Source of the DNA: JAJYSO01 sp964586655
GTDB lineage: Bacteria; Bacteroidota; Bacteroidia; Flavobacteriales; Flavobacteriaceae
Length of the DNA: 64,000 nucleotides
NCBI GenBank assembly: GCA_964586655.1
Contig: CAZPGY010000004.1
Location: 119,177-183,176, forward strand
Direction: 5' to 3'
Each line of letters starts with the position of its first letter. The first letter of the stretch is position 1. Shown here one piece after another: positions 33,872 to 42,831 of this stretch. Below the pieces are notes generated by a model. The model was not told the origin of the DNA and made no database searches. It was given only the letters and a program-made list of their open reading frames with translations. Both the position numbers and the translations under genes were made by a program.

Positions 33872-34323
33872 TGCGAGCAGTTGTTCAAAGAGTAAAGGAA
33901 GCCGCAGTTAAAATTGATGGCCACACCCAAGGAAAAATAAAACAAGGACTCCTAATTTTATTAGGCATAGAAGAAGCAGACAGTACAGCAGATATCGAAT
34001 GGCTTTGCCGTAAAATTGTGAAGTTGCGTATTTTTGCCGACGAGCACAAACCCATGAATATCTCTTTAAAGGACATTGGCGGTGAAGCCTTAATCGTCAG
34101 CCAATTTACACTTCACGCCAGTACCAAAAAAGGAAACCGACCGAGTTTTACCAAAGCCGGAAAACCCGAAATGGCTCAACCTCTTTATCAACAATTTATC
34201 ATCGAATTCGAAAAGCATTTGGGGCAACCGGTGCAAACCGGAAAATTTGGCGCCGACATGCAAGTCTCTTTGTGCAATGACGGTCCGGTGACTATTATTA
34301 TCGACTCTAAAAATCGAGAGTAA
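33871..34323 (+). CDS. dtd: D-aminoacyl-tRNA deacylase
   Basis: A 150-residue proofreading enzyme that removes D-amino acids (and Gly) mischarged on tRNA. Both diagnostic motifs are present: SQFTL (residues 78-82, in ALIVSQFTLHAST) and the Gly-cis-Pro motif NDGPVT near the C-terminus. The N-terminus MRAVVQRVKEAAV is typical. Translationally coupled to rsgA (overlapping stop and start codons) and 42 nt before the MazG-like gene; the three form a small quality-control operon. Confidence 0.97.
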   Translation: MRAVVQRVKEAAVKIDGHTQGKIKQGLLILLGIEEADSTADIEWLCRKIVKLRIFADEHKPMNISLKDIGGEALIVSQFTLHASTKKGNRPSFTKAGKPEMAQPLYQQFIIEFEKHLGQPVQTGKFGADMQVSLCNDGPVTIIIDSKNRE

Positions 34324-34365
34324 GTAATATTTTCCCTTATTTTGAATTTTATAAAAACAAAAGAC

Positions 34366-34692
34366 ATGGATTTAAACAACGCACAAAAAGCCGTAGACGA
34401 CTGGATCAAAACCCACGGTGTTCGCTATTTTAACGAGCTGACCAATATGGCGCAACTCACTGAAGAAGTGGGAGAAGTAGCGCGTATCATTGCTCGTCGT
34501 TATGGCGAACAAAGTGAAAAAGAAAGCGATAAACACAAAGATTTGGGAGAAGAATTGGCCGATGTTATTTTTGTTACTTTGTGCTTGGCTAATCAAACCG
34601 GTATTGATTTACAAGAGGCTTTTGATAAAAAATTAGCTTTAAAAACCAAACGCGATCACGATCGTCATCACCAAAACAAAAAACTAAAATGA
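34366..34692 (+). CDS. MazG-like nucleotide pyrophosphohydrolase
   Basis: A 108-residue all-alpha NTP pyrophosphohydrolase. The metal site is visible as EEVGEVARIIARRY followed by DLGEELADVIFVTLCLANQTG, an E-x2-E ... E-x2-D arrangement. It cleaves non-canonical or excess (d)NTPs to the monophosphate. The ATG at 34366 (MDLNNAQKAV) is preferred to the TTG at 34342. It overlaps the next small gene by 4 nt (ATGA). Confidence 0.9.
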   Translation: MDLNNAQKAVDDWIKTHGVRYFNELTNMAQLTEEVGEVARIIARRYGEQSEKESDKHKDLGEELADVIFVTLCLANQTGIDLQEAFDKKLALKTKRDHDRHHQNKKLK

Positions 34693-34943
34693 GCTTTAAA
34701 AAAATTATCTCTACCAAAAACTTTTGGACTTCAGTTTTAATCTTTGCCGGTATTTTCGTCGTGTTGTACAACATCATCCGCGTAATATTAGAATTTGATT
34801 TTAATTTTGGGGCCTACTTCAGTTTTCATTTTGAACCCGATCACCTATTCAATTTTATCCTTTCCAACCTTATAGGAGGGTTTATCTATGGCTTTGTCGT
34901 GGTTTACTTTAAATATTGGCGTCACTATAAAGAAAAATCTTAA
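34689..34943 (+). CDS. Two-helix small membrane protein
   Basis: Eighty-four residues with hydrophobic segments at about 13-33 (WTSVLIFAGIFVVLYNIIRV) and 55-73 (FILSNLIGGFIYGFVVVYF), both ends basic. It starts within the stop codon of the MazG-like gene and ends 16 nt before aroA, so it is part of the operon. No family recognised. Confidence 0.65.
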   Translation: MSFKKIISTKNFWTSVLIFAGIFVVLYNIIRVILEFDFNFGAYFSFHFEPDHLFNFILSNLIGGFIYGFVVVYFKYWRHYKEKS

Positions 34944-34959
34944 GCTCAAGCCACTTCTC

Positions 34960-36207
34960 ATGTACTACGCCCTCAAATGCAACCAACAAAACCCTAAAGC
35001 CCATTTGAAGCTTCCCGGCTCAAAGAGTGAAACCAACCGACTCCTCATCCTTCAGGCTTTGCTCTCCGGTTTAGAGATTGAAAACCTCTCTGACAGTGAC
35101 GACAGTCGGCTATTAAAAAAGGCACTGGCTTCAGAACGCTCCGGCAATCCGGTCATCGATATTGGACATGCCGGCACGGCCATGCGCTTCTTGACAGCCT
35201 ATTTTGCTTTTAAGCCCGGTAAACGAAAATTAACAGGGAGCCGGCGCATGCAAAGCCGCCCCATAGCTCCCTTAGTGGAAGCCCTAAGAAATATGGGGGC
35301 AGATATTCAGTACGAGAAAAAAGAAGGCTACCCGCCCTTGCTGATTCAAGGAGGGAAAGCACAAGCCCATCAAATTGAAATCAAAGCCGATATCAGCAGT
35401 CAGTTTATTTCGGCTTTGCTGCTGATTGCCCCCACCTTACCCAAGGGCCTGCAAATCCATCTCAAAGGAAAAATCCTATCGCGTCCCTATATTGAAATGA
35501 CGCTGCAATTGCTCGGGCAACTCGGAATCAAATCTACATTTTTAGGAAATACACTTCAGGTTTTCCCCGCCGAGAAAGTCCCCTCCAAAACTTTTTTTGT
35601 CGAGTCGGACTGGAGTGCTGCTTCTTATTTTTACAGTTTGGCTGCCTTGTCGACCTCAGCCGACTTTACCCTGCAAATTTTTAGAGAAAAAAGTCTTCAA
35701 GGAGATATAAAAACAGCCCAAATTTATGAGCAATTTGGAGTAACTACTCATTTTGAAGACGCACATATTCGGGTACAGAAAAAGAAAAATGCAACAATCC
35801 CCTCAGCTTTCAAAGCAGATTTAACCCCTTATCCCGATTTGGCACAAACCATAGCCGTAAGCTGTTTAGGACTGCAAATTCCGTGTATGCTCACCGGCTT
35901 AGACAACCTAAGACTTAAAGAAACCGACCGGTTACAAGCCTTAAAAAACGAGCTGCTCAAATTTGGCGCCGAAGTCCGTATAGACGCCAACACCTTACAA
36001 CTCACTCCCCCTTCTCGATTGGCGACAGCAGTTCAGGTAAACACTTATGAAGACCACCGCATGGCCATGAGTTTTGCACCTCTGGCCATAAAAACCTCAT
36101 TATCTATCGAAAACCCATCAGTAGTCAGCAAATCCTTTCCCATGTTTTGGCAGCAACTACTAAAATGCGGTATTGAGCCGGTCAAAAGCCTTGAACAAAG
36201 GAACTAA
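34960..36207 (+). CDS. aroA: 3-phosphoshikimate 1-carboxyvinyltransferase (EPSP synthase)
   Basis: A 415-residue enzyme making EPSP from shikimate-3-phosphate and PEP. Seen are LPGSKSETNRLLILQALL (substrate Lys/Ser/Arg), the Gly-rich VIDIGHAGTAMRFLTAYF with GTAMR in place of the usual GTxxR context, GSRRMQSRPIAPL, LRLKETDRLQAL and YEDHRMAMSF near the C-terminus. Length is slightly below the common 425-430. The ATG at 34960 (MYYALKCNQ) is chosen; the reading from 34888 would overlap the upstream gene. Shikimate-pathway partner of the fused DAHP synthase 2 kb upstream. Confidence 0.95.
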   Translation: MYYALKCNQQNPKAHLKLPGSKSETNRLLILQALLSGLEIENLSDSDDSRLLKKALASERSGNPVIDIGHAGTAMRFLTAYFAFKPGKRKLTGSRRMQSRPIAPLVEALRNMGADIQYEKKEGYPPLLIQGGKAQAHQIEIKADISSQFISALLLIAPTLPKGLQIHLKGKILSRPYIEMTLQLLGQLGIKSTFLGNTLQVFPAEKVPSKTFFVESDWSAASYFYSLAALSTSADFTLQIFREKSLQGDIKTAQIYEQFGVTTHFEDAHIRVQKKKNATIPSAFKADLTPYPDLAQTIAVSCLGLQIPCMLTGLDNLRLKETDRLQALKNELLKFGAEVRIDANTLQLTPPSRLATAVQVNTYEDHRMAMSFAPLAIKTSLSIENPSVVSKSFPMFWQQLLKCGIEPVKSLEQRN

Positions 36208-36227
36208 AAAAATAAATCGGGTTTTCC

Positions 36228-36259
36228 TTGACAACCCCTATCTCGAGATTGTATATTTG
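36228..36259 (+). promoter_or_regulatory. Promoter of queA
   Basis: TTG (36228-36230), 21 nt, TATATTTG (36252-36259), with the start codon 20 nt further on. Spacing is within the 17-23 nt accepted in flavobacteria. Confidence 0.65.
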
Positions 36260-36279
36260 CAATCTTAAATTTTTCATTT

Positions 36280-37335
36280 ATGGGAATGAAACTCTCGCAG
36301 TTCGATTTTGATCTGCCCAAAGAACTCTTAGCCGAATATCCATCTGAAAACCGCGATGAAGCCAGACTTATGGTAGTTCACCGCGATACCGGCAAGATAG
36401 AACACAAACTTTTTAAAGACCTCATTGATTACTTTGATGCCGAAGATGTCTTGGTCCTGAACAATACCAAGGTCTTTCCGGCGCGCTTATTTGGCCACAA
36501 AGAGAAAACCGGCGCCCGCATTGAAGTCTTTTTACTGCGTGAGTTAAACCCGGAAACCCGTTTATGGGATGTCTTGGTGGACCCGGCAAGAAAGATCCGA
36601 ATCGGCAACAAACTCTTTTTTGGAGAAGATGGTGAACTCATGGCAGAAGTTATCGACAACACCACCTCACGAGGACGCACCCTTCGCTTCCTATTTGACG
36701 GGCCGTATGATGAATTTAGAAAAAAATTGCACGAGTTGGGACAAACCCCCTTACCCAAATATATCAAAAGAGATATTGAACCGGAAGACGCCGAGCGCTA
36801 CCAAACCATTTATGCCAAAAAAGAAGGCGCCGTAGCTGCGCCTACTGCCGGACTACACTTCTCAAAACACCTGTTGAAACGCCTCGAAATTAAAAGCGTC
36901 AACCTTACCGAAATCACCCTGCATGTGGGATTGGGCACTTTTGCTCCGGTAGAAGTAGAAGACTTATCCAAACATAAGATGCACAGCGAAGAGGGAGAGA
37001 TTACCCAAAAAACTGCTGATTTGGTAAACCGGGCAAAGAAAAACAAACGCAAGGTTTGCGCAATCGGCACCACCGCAATGCGTACCATGGAAAGTGCCGT
37101 ATCTTCCAACGGCGAATTAAATACATTTAAAGGATGGACGCATAAATTTATTTTCCCTCCTTATGATTTCAGCATTGCCAACTGTATGGTCACCAACTTT
37201 CACACCCCAAAATCAACGCTTTTGATGATGATTTCAGCGTTTATGGGACACGATTTGATGAAGGAGGTTTACCAAGAAGCCATCAAAGAAAAATATAAAT
37301 TCTATACCTATGGAGATGCCATGCTGATTTTATAA
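36280..37335 (+). CDS. queA: tRNA preQ1(34) S-adenosylmethionine ribosyltransferase-isomerase
   Basis: A 351-residue enzyme that transfers the ribosyl part of SAM to preQ1 in tRNA to give epoxyqueuosine. Family segments: LSQFDFDLPKELLAEYP at the start, RLMVVHRDTG, LVLNNTKVFPARLFG, GAVAAPTAGLHFS and THKFIFPPYDF plus TNFHTPKSTLLMM at the end. Length is standard. It has its own promoter and no other queuosine genes alongside. Confidence 0.97.
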   Translation: MGMKLSQFDFDLPKELLAEYPSENRDEARLMVVHRDTGKIEHKLFKDLIDYFDAEDVLVLNNTKVFPARLFGHKEKTGARIEVFLLRELNPETRLWDVLVDPARKIRIGNKLFFGEDGELMAEVIDNTTSRGRTLRFLFDGPYDEFRKKLHELGQTPLPKYIKRDIEPEDAERYQTIYAKKEGAVAAPTAGLHFSKHLLKRLEIKSVNLTEITLHVGLGTFAPVEVEDLSKHKMHSEEGEITQKTADLVNRAKKNKRKVCAIGTTAMRTMESAVSSNGELNTFKGWTHKFIFPPYDFSIANCMVTNFHTPKSTLLMMISAFMGHDLMKEVYQEAIKEKYKFYTYGDAMLIL

Positions 37336-37443
37336 TCTTCATGTCATTGACTTTCATTTGAAAAAAGGCTGCCTGAAAAAGTAGTCTTTTTCTATTTACA
37401 CAAACAAGAAATCACTTGTTCCCCCACTTCAAATCTAATTCCA

Positions 37444-37451
37444 TACCTTTG
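37444..37451 (+). promoter_or_regulatory. -7 box directly before rlmN
   Basis: TACCTTTG ends only 5 nt before the rlmN ATG at 37457. If used, the transcript would be nearly leaderless. A TTG lies 25 nt upstream, slightly far. Confidence 0.4.
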
Positions 37452-37456
37452 TAAAC

Positions 37457-38521
37457 ATGAAAAAAGGGAAGCGAGACATCCGGGCTTTAAGCAAAGAACA
37501 ATTGCGTGATTTCTTCATCACTATCGACGACCGAGCTTTTCGAGGAGATCAGGTATATGAATGGCTCTGGTCTAAGGGAGTCCATGATTTTGACAGCATG
37601 ACCAACCTCTCCAAGGAAACCCGTCAAATGCTGAAGGAGCATTTTGTTATCAATCACATTGAAGTAGATCAGATGCAAAGAAGCGATGACGGAACCCTCA
37701 AAAATGCAGTCAAGCTTCACGATGGCAATACGGTAGAATCAGTACTTATTCCTACTGACACCCGAAGCACGGCCTGCGTTTCCTCACAAGTAGGCTGCAG
37801 CTTAAACTGTAAATTTTGCGCCACGGCTAAACTAAAACGAATGCGCAACCTCAATCCCGACGAAATTTACGACCAAGTCTTGGTTATTGACCAAGAAAGC
37901 CGACTCTATTACAACCGTCCTCTGTCTAATATTGTATTTATGGGGATGGGAGAACCCTTGATGAATTACAACAATGTTTTAAAAGCCATCGACAAAATCA
38001 CTTCTCCCGACGGGCTGAATATGTCGCCAAAAAGAATCACCCTTTCCACTTCAGGCATTCCAAAAATGATTAAGAAACTGGCCGACCGGGAGGTGAAATT
38101 CAACTTGGCTGTTTCCTTACACTCCGCTCGCGATGAAATCAGGACCCAAGTCATGCCTTTTAATAAAACTTTCCCCTTGGCCGACTTAAAAGAAGCTTTG
38201 ATTTATTGGTATGCCAAAACCAAAAAACGTGTTACCTATGAATATCTTATTTGGGAGGGCATCAATGACCAGCAAGAAGATATTGACGCACTTTTAGATT
38301 TCTGCAGCGCCATCCCCTGCAAAGTAAACATTATAGAATACAACCCCATTGATGATGGTATTTTTCAACAAGCCGACAAAAAAGTTACCGACCAATATCA
38401 AGATATCTTGGAAGCTAACGGAATAACTGTGACTGTCAGACGTTCACGCGGGAAAGACATCGACGCCGCCTGCGGCCAACTGGCCAATAAATCAAATGAT
38501 AAAAGACCATCTTTAAAATAA
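37457..38521 (+). CDS. rlmN: 23S rRNA (adenine2503-C2)-methyltransferase
   Basis: A 354-residue radical-SAM methyltransferase acting on A2503 of 23S rRNA, and on A37 of some tRNAs. The Fe-S motif CSLNCKFC (CxxxCxxC) follows SQVGC; a SAM-binding GMGEPLMNYNNV and the catalytic C-terminal Cys in DAACGQLANK are present. The N-terminal helix bundle (FRGDQVYEWLWSKGVHDF) is typical. The ATG at 37457 stands right after a -7 box. No evidence for the Cfr branch was looked for beyond family fit. Confidence 0.96.
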   Translation: MKKGKRDIRALSKEQLRDFFITIDDRAFRGDQVYEWLWSKGVHDFDSMTNLSKETRQMLKEHFVINHIEVDQMQRSDDGTLKNAVKLHDGNTVESVLIPTDTRSTACVSSQVGCSLNCKFCATAKLKRMRNLNPDEIYDQVLVIDQESRLYYNRPLSNIVFMGMGEPLMNYNNVLKAIDKITSPDGLNMSPKRITLSTSGIPKMIKKLADREVKFNLAVSLHSARDEIRTQVMPFNKTFPLADLKEALIYWYAKTKKRVTYEYLIWEGINDQQEDIDALLDFCSAIPCKVNIIEYNPIDDGIFQQADKKVTDQYQDILEANGITVTVRRSRGKDIDAACGQLANKSNDKRPSLK

Positions 38522-38618
38522 CTTTATTAACAATTTAGCTAACAAAACATCAACAACAAAAGGGGCGAGCCACACAAAACGCATAAACTTATAGAAACAA
38601 AAAAAATCGGGTTTTCTT

Positions 38619-38647
38619 TTGTTAAATGTAAAACAGCCGTATATTTG
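38619..38647 (+). promoter_or_regulatory. Promoter of the OmpA-family gene
   Basis: TTG (38619-38621), 18 nt, TATATTTG (38640-38647); start codon 32 nt further. A near-ideal Bacteroidota promoter, fitting an abundant outer-membrane protein. Confidence 0.75.
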
Positions 38648-38679
38648 CATCCGAAACCAAACATAAAAATTTACGAATT

Positions 38680-39954
38680 ATGAAAAAGTTATCACTATTG
38701 GTAATGTCAATGCTTATCGCATTTGCTGCTCAAGCTCAAGAGCAAGAGAGTGATGCCAACAGCAATTCAGACTACCACAATTACAATCATTGGTCTATAG
38801 AACTACAAGGTGGCTTTACAAAACCTGCCCGCCCCATGGCTGCAGGATACTTTACGAGCACACCCGCCCCATGGGCAGCAGACTTAGGTGTGCGTTATAT
38901 GATTAATGAAAAATTTGGTTTTAAAGCAAATTTTGGATACAACAGCTTTTCTGAAGCTGATGGCTCCAATGCTTTTGACACGCACATGATGCGAGCTTCC
39001 TTGCAAGGCGTTATCAATGCTGGTAACCTCTTAGGATTCAGAGACTGGACCAACACCTTCAACTTCTTAGTTCATGGAGGTATGGGCTATGCCAATTTAG
39101 ACGGTGATGCCATGCCGAGCAACGACCAAATGGGTTATTTTGTAGCAGGTATTACCCCACAAATCCGCTTGGGAAATCACGTTGCGTTAACTGCAGACTT
39201 TTCTGCTTTCGCAAACTTTAGACAAGGCCGCACGTTTGACGGTACCAATGCCTCTAATACCAGAGGTTTTAACGGATACTACCTCAACGGAACTATTGGA
39301 TTGACCATCTACCTTGGTGGTGCTGAAAAACATGCCGACTGGTATGCTGCCGAGGCTGTTACTGCCAACCGATTGGATAAAATTGAAAAGGATTTGGCCG
39401 GCATCAAAAATGACATGAAAGACACCGATCGAGATGGCGTTCCTGACTATTTGGATCAAGAAGCCAACACACCTTCTGGTGTAGCAGTTAATTCCAAAGG
39501 ACAAGCTGTCGATCAAAATGGAAACGGCATTCCTGATCAATTAGAGGATTCCTTAGACGCTCGCATCAAAGAAGTAAGCGGAGAAAACCAAGGTCAAGAC
39601 TCAGGTCTTATTGCTGACTTGTTGAACAAGGGATACGTAAACGTTTACTTTAAGTTCAACAGCACTGAACCTGCTGTATACTCCTTGGACGCTATCAACT
39701 ACTTAATCAAGTACATGAACAGCCATTCCTCTGCTCAAGCTGAGCTTATCGGATATGCTGACGCCATTGGTGATGCTCAATATAACCAAGAGCTCTCTAT
39801 GAAGCGCGCTCAAAAAGTAAAAGACATTTTGGTCGCTTCAGGTGTTGATGCCAACCGATTGACTGTTACCGGTGGTGGCGAAGATGATTCTGTTGAAAAG
39901 TCTTCTTCTGCTGCTCGTCAGTTGGTACGTCGTGTAACTTTCAAATTGAAATAA
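38680..39954 (+). CDS. OmpA family outer-membrane protein with TSP3 repeats
   Basis: A 424-residue abundant-type porin and envelope anchor. Signal peptide (KKLSLLVMSMLIAFAAQA), an eight-strand barrel (about 30-225), a linker with calcium-binding TSP3 motifs (DTDRDGVPDYLDQ and DQNGNGIPDQLED, about 247-290) and a C-terminal OmpA peptidoglycan-binding domain (NVYFKFNSTEPAVYSL, AELIGYADAIGDAQYNQELSMKRA). It should tether the outer membrane to peptidoglycan. It stands alone between a strong promoter and a clear terminator. Confidence 0.95.
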   Translation: MKKLSLLVMSMLIAFAAQAQEQESDANSNSDYHNYNHWSIELQGGFTKPARPMAAGYFTSTPAPWAADLGVRYMINEKFGFKANFGYNSFSEADGSNAFDTHMMRASLQGVINAGNLLGFRDWTNTFNFLVHGGMGYANLDGDAMPSNDQMGYFVAGITPQIRLGNHVALTADFSAFANFRQGRTFDGTNASNTRGFNGYYLNGTIGLTIYLGGAEKHADWYAAEAVTANRLDKIEKDLAGIKNDMKDTDRDGVPDYLDQEANTPSGVAVNSKGQAVDQNGNGIPDQLEDSLDARIKEVSGENQGQDSGLIADLLNKGYVNVYFKFNSTEPAVYSLDAINYLIKYMNSHSSAQAELIGYADAIGDAQYNQELSMKRAQKVKDILVASGVDANRLTVTGGGEDDSVEKSSSAARQLVRRVTFKLK

Positions 39955-39982
39955 TCACGCGATTATCAAACCGTAAACATTT

Positions 39983-40010
39983 AAAAAGGCTGTCATTTGG
40001 CAGCCTTTTT
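39983..40010 (+). terminator. Intrinsic terminator of the OmpA-family gene
   Basis: AAAAAGGCTG, loop TCATTTGG, CAGCCTTTTT, continuing into a T-tract. Confidence 0.85.
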
Positions 40011-40129
40011 TTTGGTTTATACCAAAACCTATGCTTTCCTACACCAGTATCTTTATCAATTGACAACTACCAAAAAGCAAAGTATTTCACAGGGCTGTAT
40101 TAATTGAATTATTTTTATATATTAGTGCA

Positions 40130-42346
40130 ATGGATAATTCGAAGATGAGCACAACAGAGGAGAACAAAGCGATTGCACGAGAGTACAAAGAATTACTCCG
40201 TGTAAGCTACCGCAATTTGAGTGATTCGGACAAGAAATTGATTCGAGAAGCTTTTGATTTGGCTTTGGACGCTCATAAAAACCAACGCCGGAAATCCGGA
40301 GAAGCCTATATCTTTCACCCGATAGCCGTTGCCAAAATTGTCGCTTCCGAAATTGGTTTAGACGCCACCTCCATCGCAGCTGCTTTATTGCACGATGTGG
40401 TAGAAGACACTGAATATACCTTGACAGATATCGAGCGTATGTTTGGAGAAACCATTGCTCGAATTGTTGACGGCTTAACCAAAATCAGCAACTTGGGGCA
40501 TGAGCAAAACATGTCTCTACAAGCCGAAAACTTCAGGAAAATGTTGCTGACCCTCAACGAAGACGTTCGCGTTATCTTGATCAAAATTGGCGACCGATTG
40601 CACAATATGCGCACCATGGACGCCATGCCCAACTATAAGCAAATCAAAATTGCCTCGGAAACTTTATATATCTATGCCCCTTTGGCCCATCGCATCGGAT
40701 TGTATAAGATCAAAACCGAACTGGAAGACCTCAGCTTGAAATATACTGAACCCGAAGTTTATCGAGATATCGACCAAAAGATGTCGGAAACTGAGGAAGA
40801 TCGAAATGCTTATATTCAAGCTTTCACCAAGATTATTTCCGGGGCGCTCGACAAGGAAAATATGGATTATGTCATCAAAGGCAGAACCAAATCCATTTAT
40901 TCCATCAGAAAAAAAATTCAGGCACAAAACATTACCTTTGATGAGGTTTATGACAAATTTGCTATTCGCATTATATATCAATGCAGGCCTTCCGCAGAAA
41001 AGTTTTTGGCCTGGAAGATTTACTCCATTGTCACCGATTATTTTCGCCCCAATCCCACGCGTTTACGCGACTGGATTTCTGCCCCTAAATCCACCGGATA
41101 TGAGGCCCTTCACATTACGGTAATGGGCCCCGGAGGACGTTGGGTTGAAATACAAATTCGCAGTGAACGCATGCACGAGATTGCCGAAAAAGGATATGCT
41201 GCTCATTACAAATACAAACACGGTGAAGAGCAAGAAGACAAAAACTTAGACGAATGGCTCAACAAGCTGCAAGATGCAATAGAAAACCAAGAAACCAGCG
41301 CCATCGACTTTGTGGAGCAATTCAAACTCAATCTCTATTCTAAAGAAATCTTTGTATTCACTCCTGAAGGCGATCTGAAATCTTTACCTAAAGACGCTTC
41401 CCCTTTAGACTTTGCTTTTGCCATTCACACCGAAGTAGGACTTCAAACCCGGGGCGCCAAAGTAAACGGGAAACTGGTCCCCTTAAGTCACGAATTAAAA
41501 AGTGGCGATCAAATTGAAATCATCACTTCAGAAAATGTCAAACCTACCGTCAAATGGCTGGACTATGCCACAACGGGAAGAGCAAGGTCAAAGATTAAAA
41601 GCGCGCTCAAAGCCAAGAAAAAGGAACAAGCCAAACAAGGAGAAGAAATTCTAAAGCGCAAGCTCAAAGCCCAAAAAATCCCTTTCAACGACAAAACCAT
41701 CGGCAATATGGTCAAGTTCTTTGATATTCAAGACAGCCTTGACTTGTTCTATCGCATTAAGATCGGCAGTATTGACAACACAGACATCAAAGAATTTTCA
41801 GCTTCGCGCAACAACGCCTTGATGTCATTGTTTAAAAAGAAAATCAGAAAACCAAGCCCCAAAAAGCCTTCAAAAACCGAGCAGAAAGTGACCCCTAACT
41901 ACAACCAGCTGGTTTTTGGTGATGATGAGGAAGTGCTGGATTATAAGCTGGCCCAATGCTGCCATCCCATTCCCGGTGACGATGTTTTTGGGTTTCTAAC
42001 CATCAATGAAGGCATCAAAGTACACAAAAAGAACTGTCCCAATGCCATTCAGTTACAAAGCAATTATGCCTATCGCATCCTAAAAGCCAAATGGGTAGAT
42101 GCCAGTCAAGAGGAATTTAAAGCCATCATCAAGCTAAGCGGATTGGACAATTTAGGCTTGGTGAGCAGTGTCACCAACGAGATTTCCAAAAACTTACATG
42201 TCGATATGGAATCGATTAACTTCAAAAGCAACGAAAGTGTTTTTGAAGGAGAAATAGCAGTAAAAGTGAAAAACAAAAGCATCCTGACCAAACTTATCAA
42301 TCACCTTAAAGAAATAGAAGGAATTGACAAAGTAACACGGGAATAA
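40130..42346 (+). CDS. RelA/SpoT bifunctional (p)ppGpp synthetase-hydrolase
   Basis: A 738-residue stringent-response enzyme. HD hydrolase domain (about 35-190: AYIFHPIAVAKIVA, ALLHDVVEDTEYTL), synthetase (about 235-370: RTKSIYSIRKKIQAQ, RLRDWISAPKSTGYEALHI, GPGGRWVEIQIRSERM), TGS (about 405-465: VFTPEGDLKSLPKDASPLDFAFAIH), a Cys-containing ZFD-like part (LAQCCHPIPGDD) and an ACT domain (about 660-738). HD residues appear intact, so both activities are expected. Fur and purA follow closely, 20 nt and 5 nt apart, so the three are probably co-transcribed; PurA is itself a known target of ppGpp in bacteria. Confidence 0.95.
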   Translation: MDNSKMSTTEENKAIAREYKELLRVSYRNLSDSDKKLIREAFDLALDAHKNQRRKSGEAYIFHPIAVAKIVASEIGLDATSIAAALLHDVVEDTEYTLTDIERMFGETIARIVDGLTKISNLGHEQNMSLQAENFRKMLLTLNEDVRVILIKIGDRLHNMRTMDAMPNYKQIKIASETLYIYAPLAHRIGLYKIKTELEDLSLKYTEPEVYRDIDQKMSETEEDRNAYIQAFTKIISGALDKENMDYVIKGRTKSIYSIRKKIQAQNITFDEVYDKFAIRIIYQCRPSAEKFLAWKIYSIVTDYFRPNPTRLRDWISAPKSTGYEALHITVMGPGGRWVEIQIRSERMHEIAEKGYAAHYKYKHGEEQEDKNLDEWLNKLQDAIENQETSAIDFVEQFKLNLYSKEIFVFTPEGDLKSLPKDASPLDFAFAIHTEVGLQTRGAKVNGKLVPLSHELKSGDQIEIITSENVKPTVKWLDYATTGRARSKIKSALKAKKKEQAKQGEEILKRKLKAQKIPFNDKTIGNMVKFFDIQDSLDLFYRIKIGSIDNTDIKEFSASRNNALMSLFKKKIRKPSPKKPSKTEQKVTPNYNQLVFGDDEEVLDYKLAQCCHPIPGDDVFGFLTINEGIKVHKKNCPNAIQLQSNYAYRILKAKWVDASQEEFKAIIKLSGLDNLGLVSSVTNEISKNLHVDMESINFKSNESVFEGEIAVKVKNKSILTKLINHLKEIEGIDKVTRE

Positions 42347-42365
42347 ACATTAAATTTGCCAGGCT

Positions 42366-42827
42366 ATGACAAATACAAAGAATAGTACCGACCATCAAAC
42401 TGTGGTAAAAAATGTATTCACCAAATTTTTGGAGGAAAACGGCCATCGAAAAACCCCCGAGCGATTTGCCATCCTGCAAGAAGTTTATGAACACGAAGAG
42501 CATTTTGATATCGAATCCCTGTATATCATCATGAAAAATAAAAACTACAGGGTGAGCCGAGCCACCTTATACAACACCATAGAACTGCTGTTGGAGTGTG
42601 GATTGGTACGCAAGCATCAGTTTGGTCAAAACCAGGCTCAATATGAAAAATCTTATTTCGATCAACAACACGATCATGTTATTTTAACAGACACCGGCAA
42701 AGTCATTGAATTTTGTGATCCGAGAATCGAAACTATAAAAAAGACCATAGAAGAAGTTTTTGATTTGGAAATTACCAATCATTCACTTTATTTTTACGGC
42801 ACTAAAAAAGACAAACCCAAAGAATAA
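42366..42827 (+). CDS. Fur family transcriptional regulator
   Basis: A 153-residue metal- or peroxide-responsive repressor. The winged helix is GHRKTPERFAILQEVYE ... RVSRATLYNTIELLLECGLVRK. Metal-site residues HEEHFD and the QQHDHVI histidines are present. The two structural CxxC pairs usual in Fur/Zur are absent: the first would be at HDHVILTDTGKVIEF, where Cys are replaced by L and T, and only the Cys of FCDP remains. It may therefore not hold a structural zinc. Placed between the Rel gene and purA. Confidence 0.9.
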   Translation: MTNTKNSTDHQTVVKNVFTKFLEENGHRKTPERFAILQEVYEHEEHFDIESLYIIMKNKNYRVSRATLYNTIELLLECGLVRKHQFGQNQAQYEKSYFDQQHDHVILTDTGKVIEFCDPRIETIKKTIEEVFDLEITNHSLYFYGTKKDKPKE

Positions 42828-42831
42828 TTAT

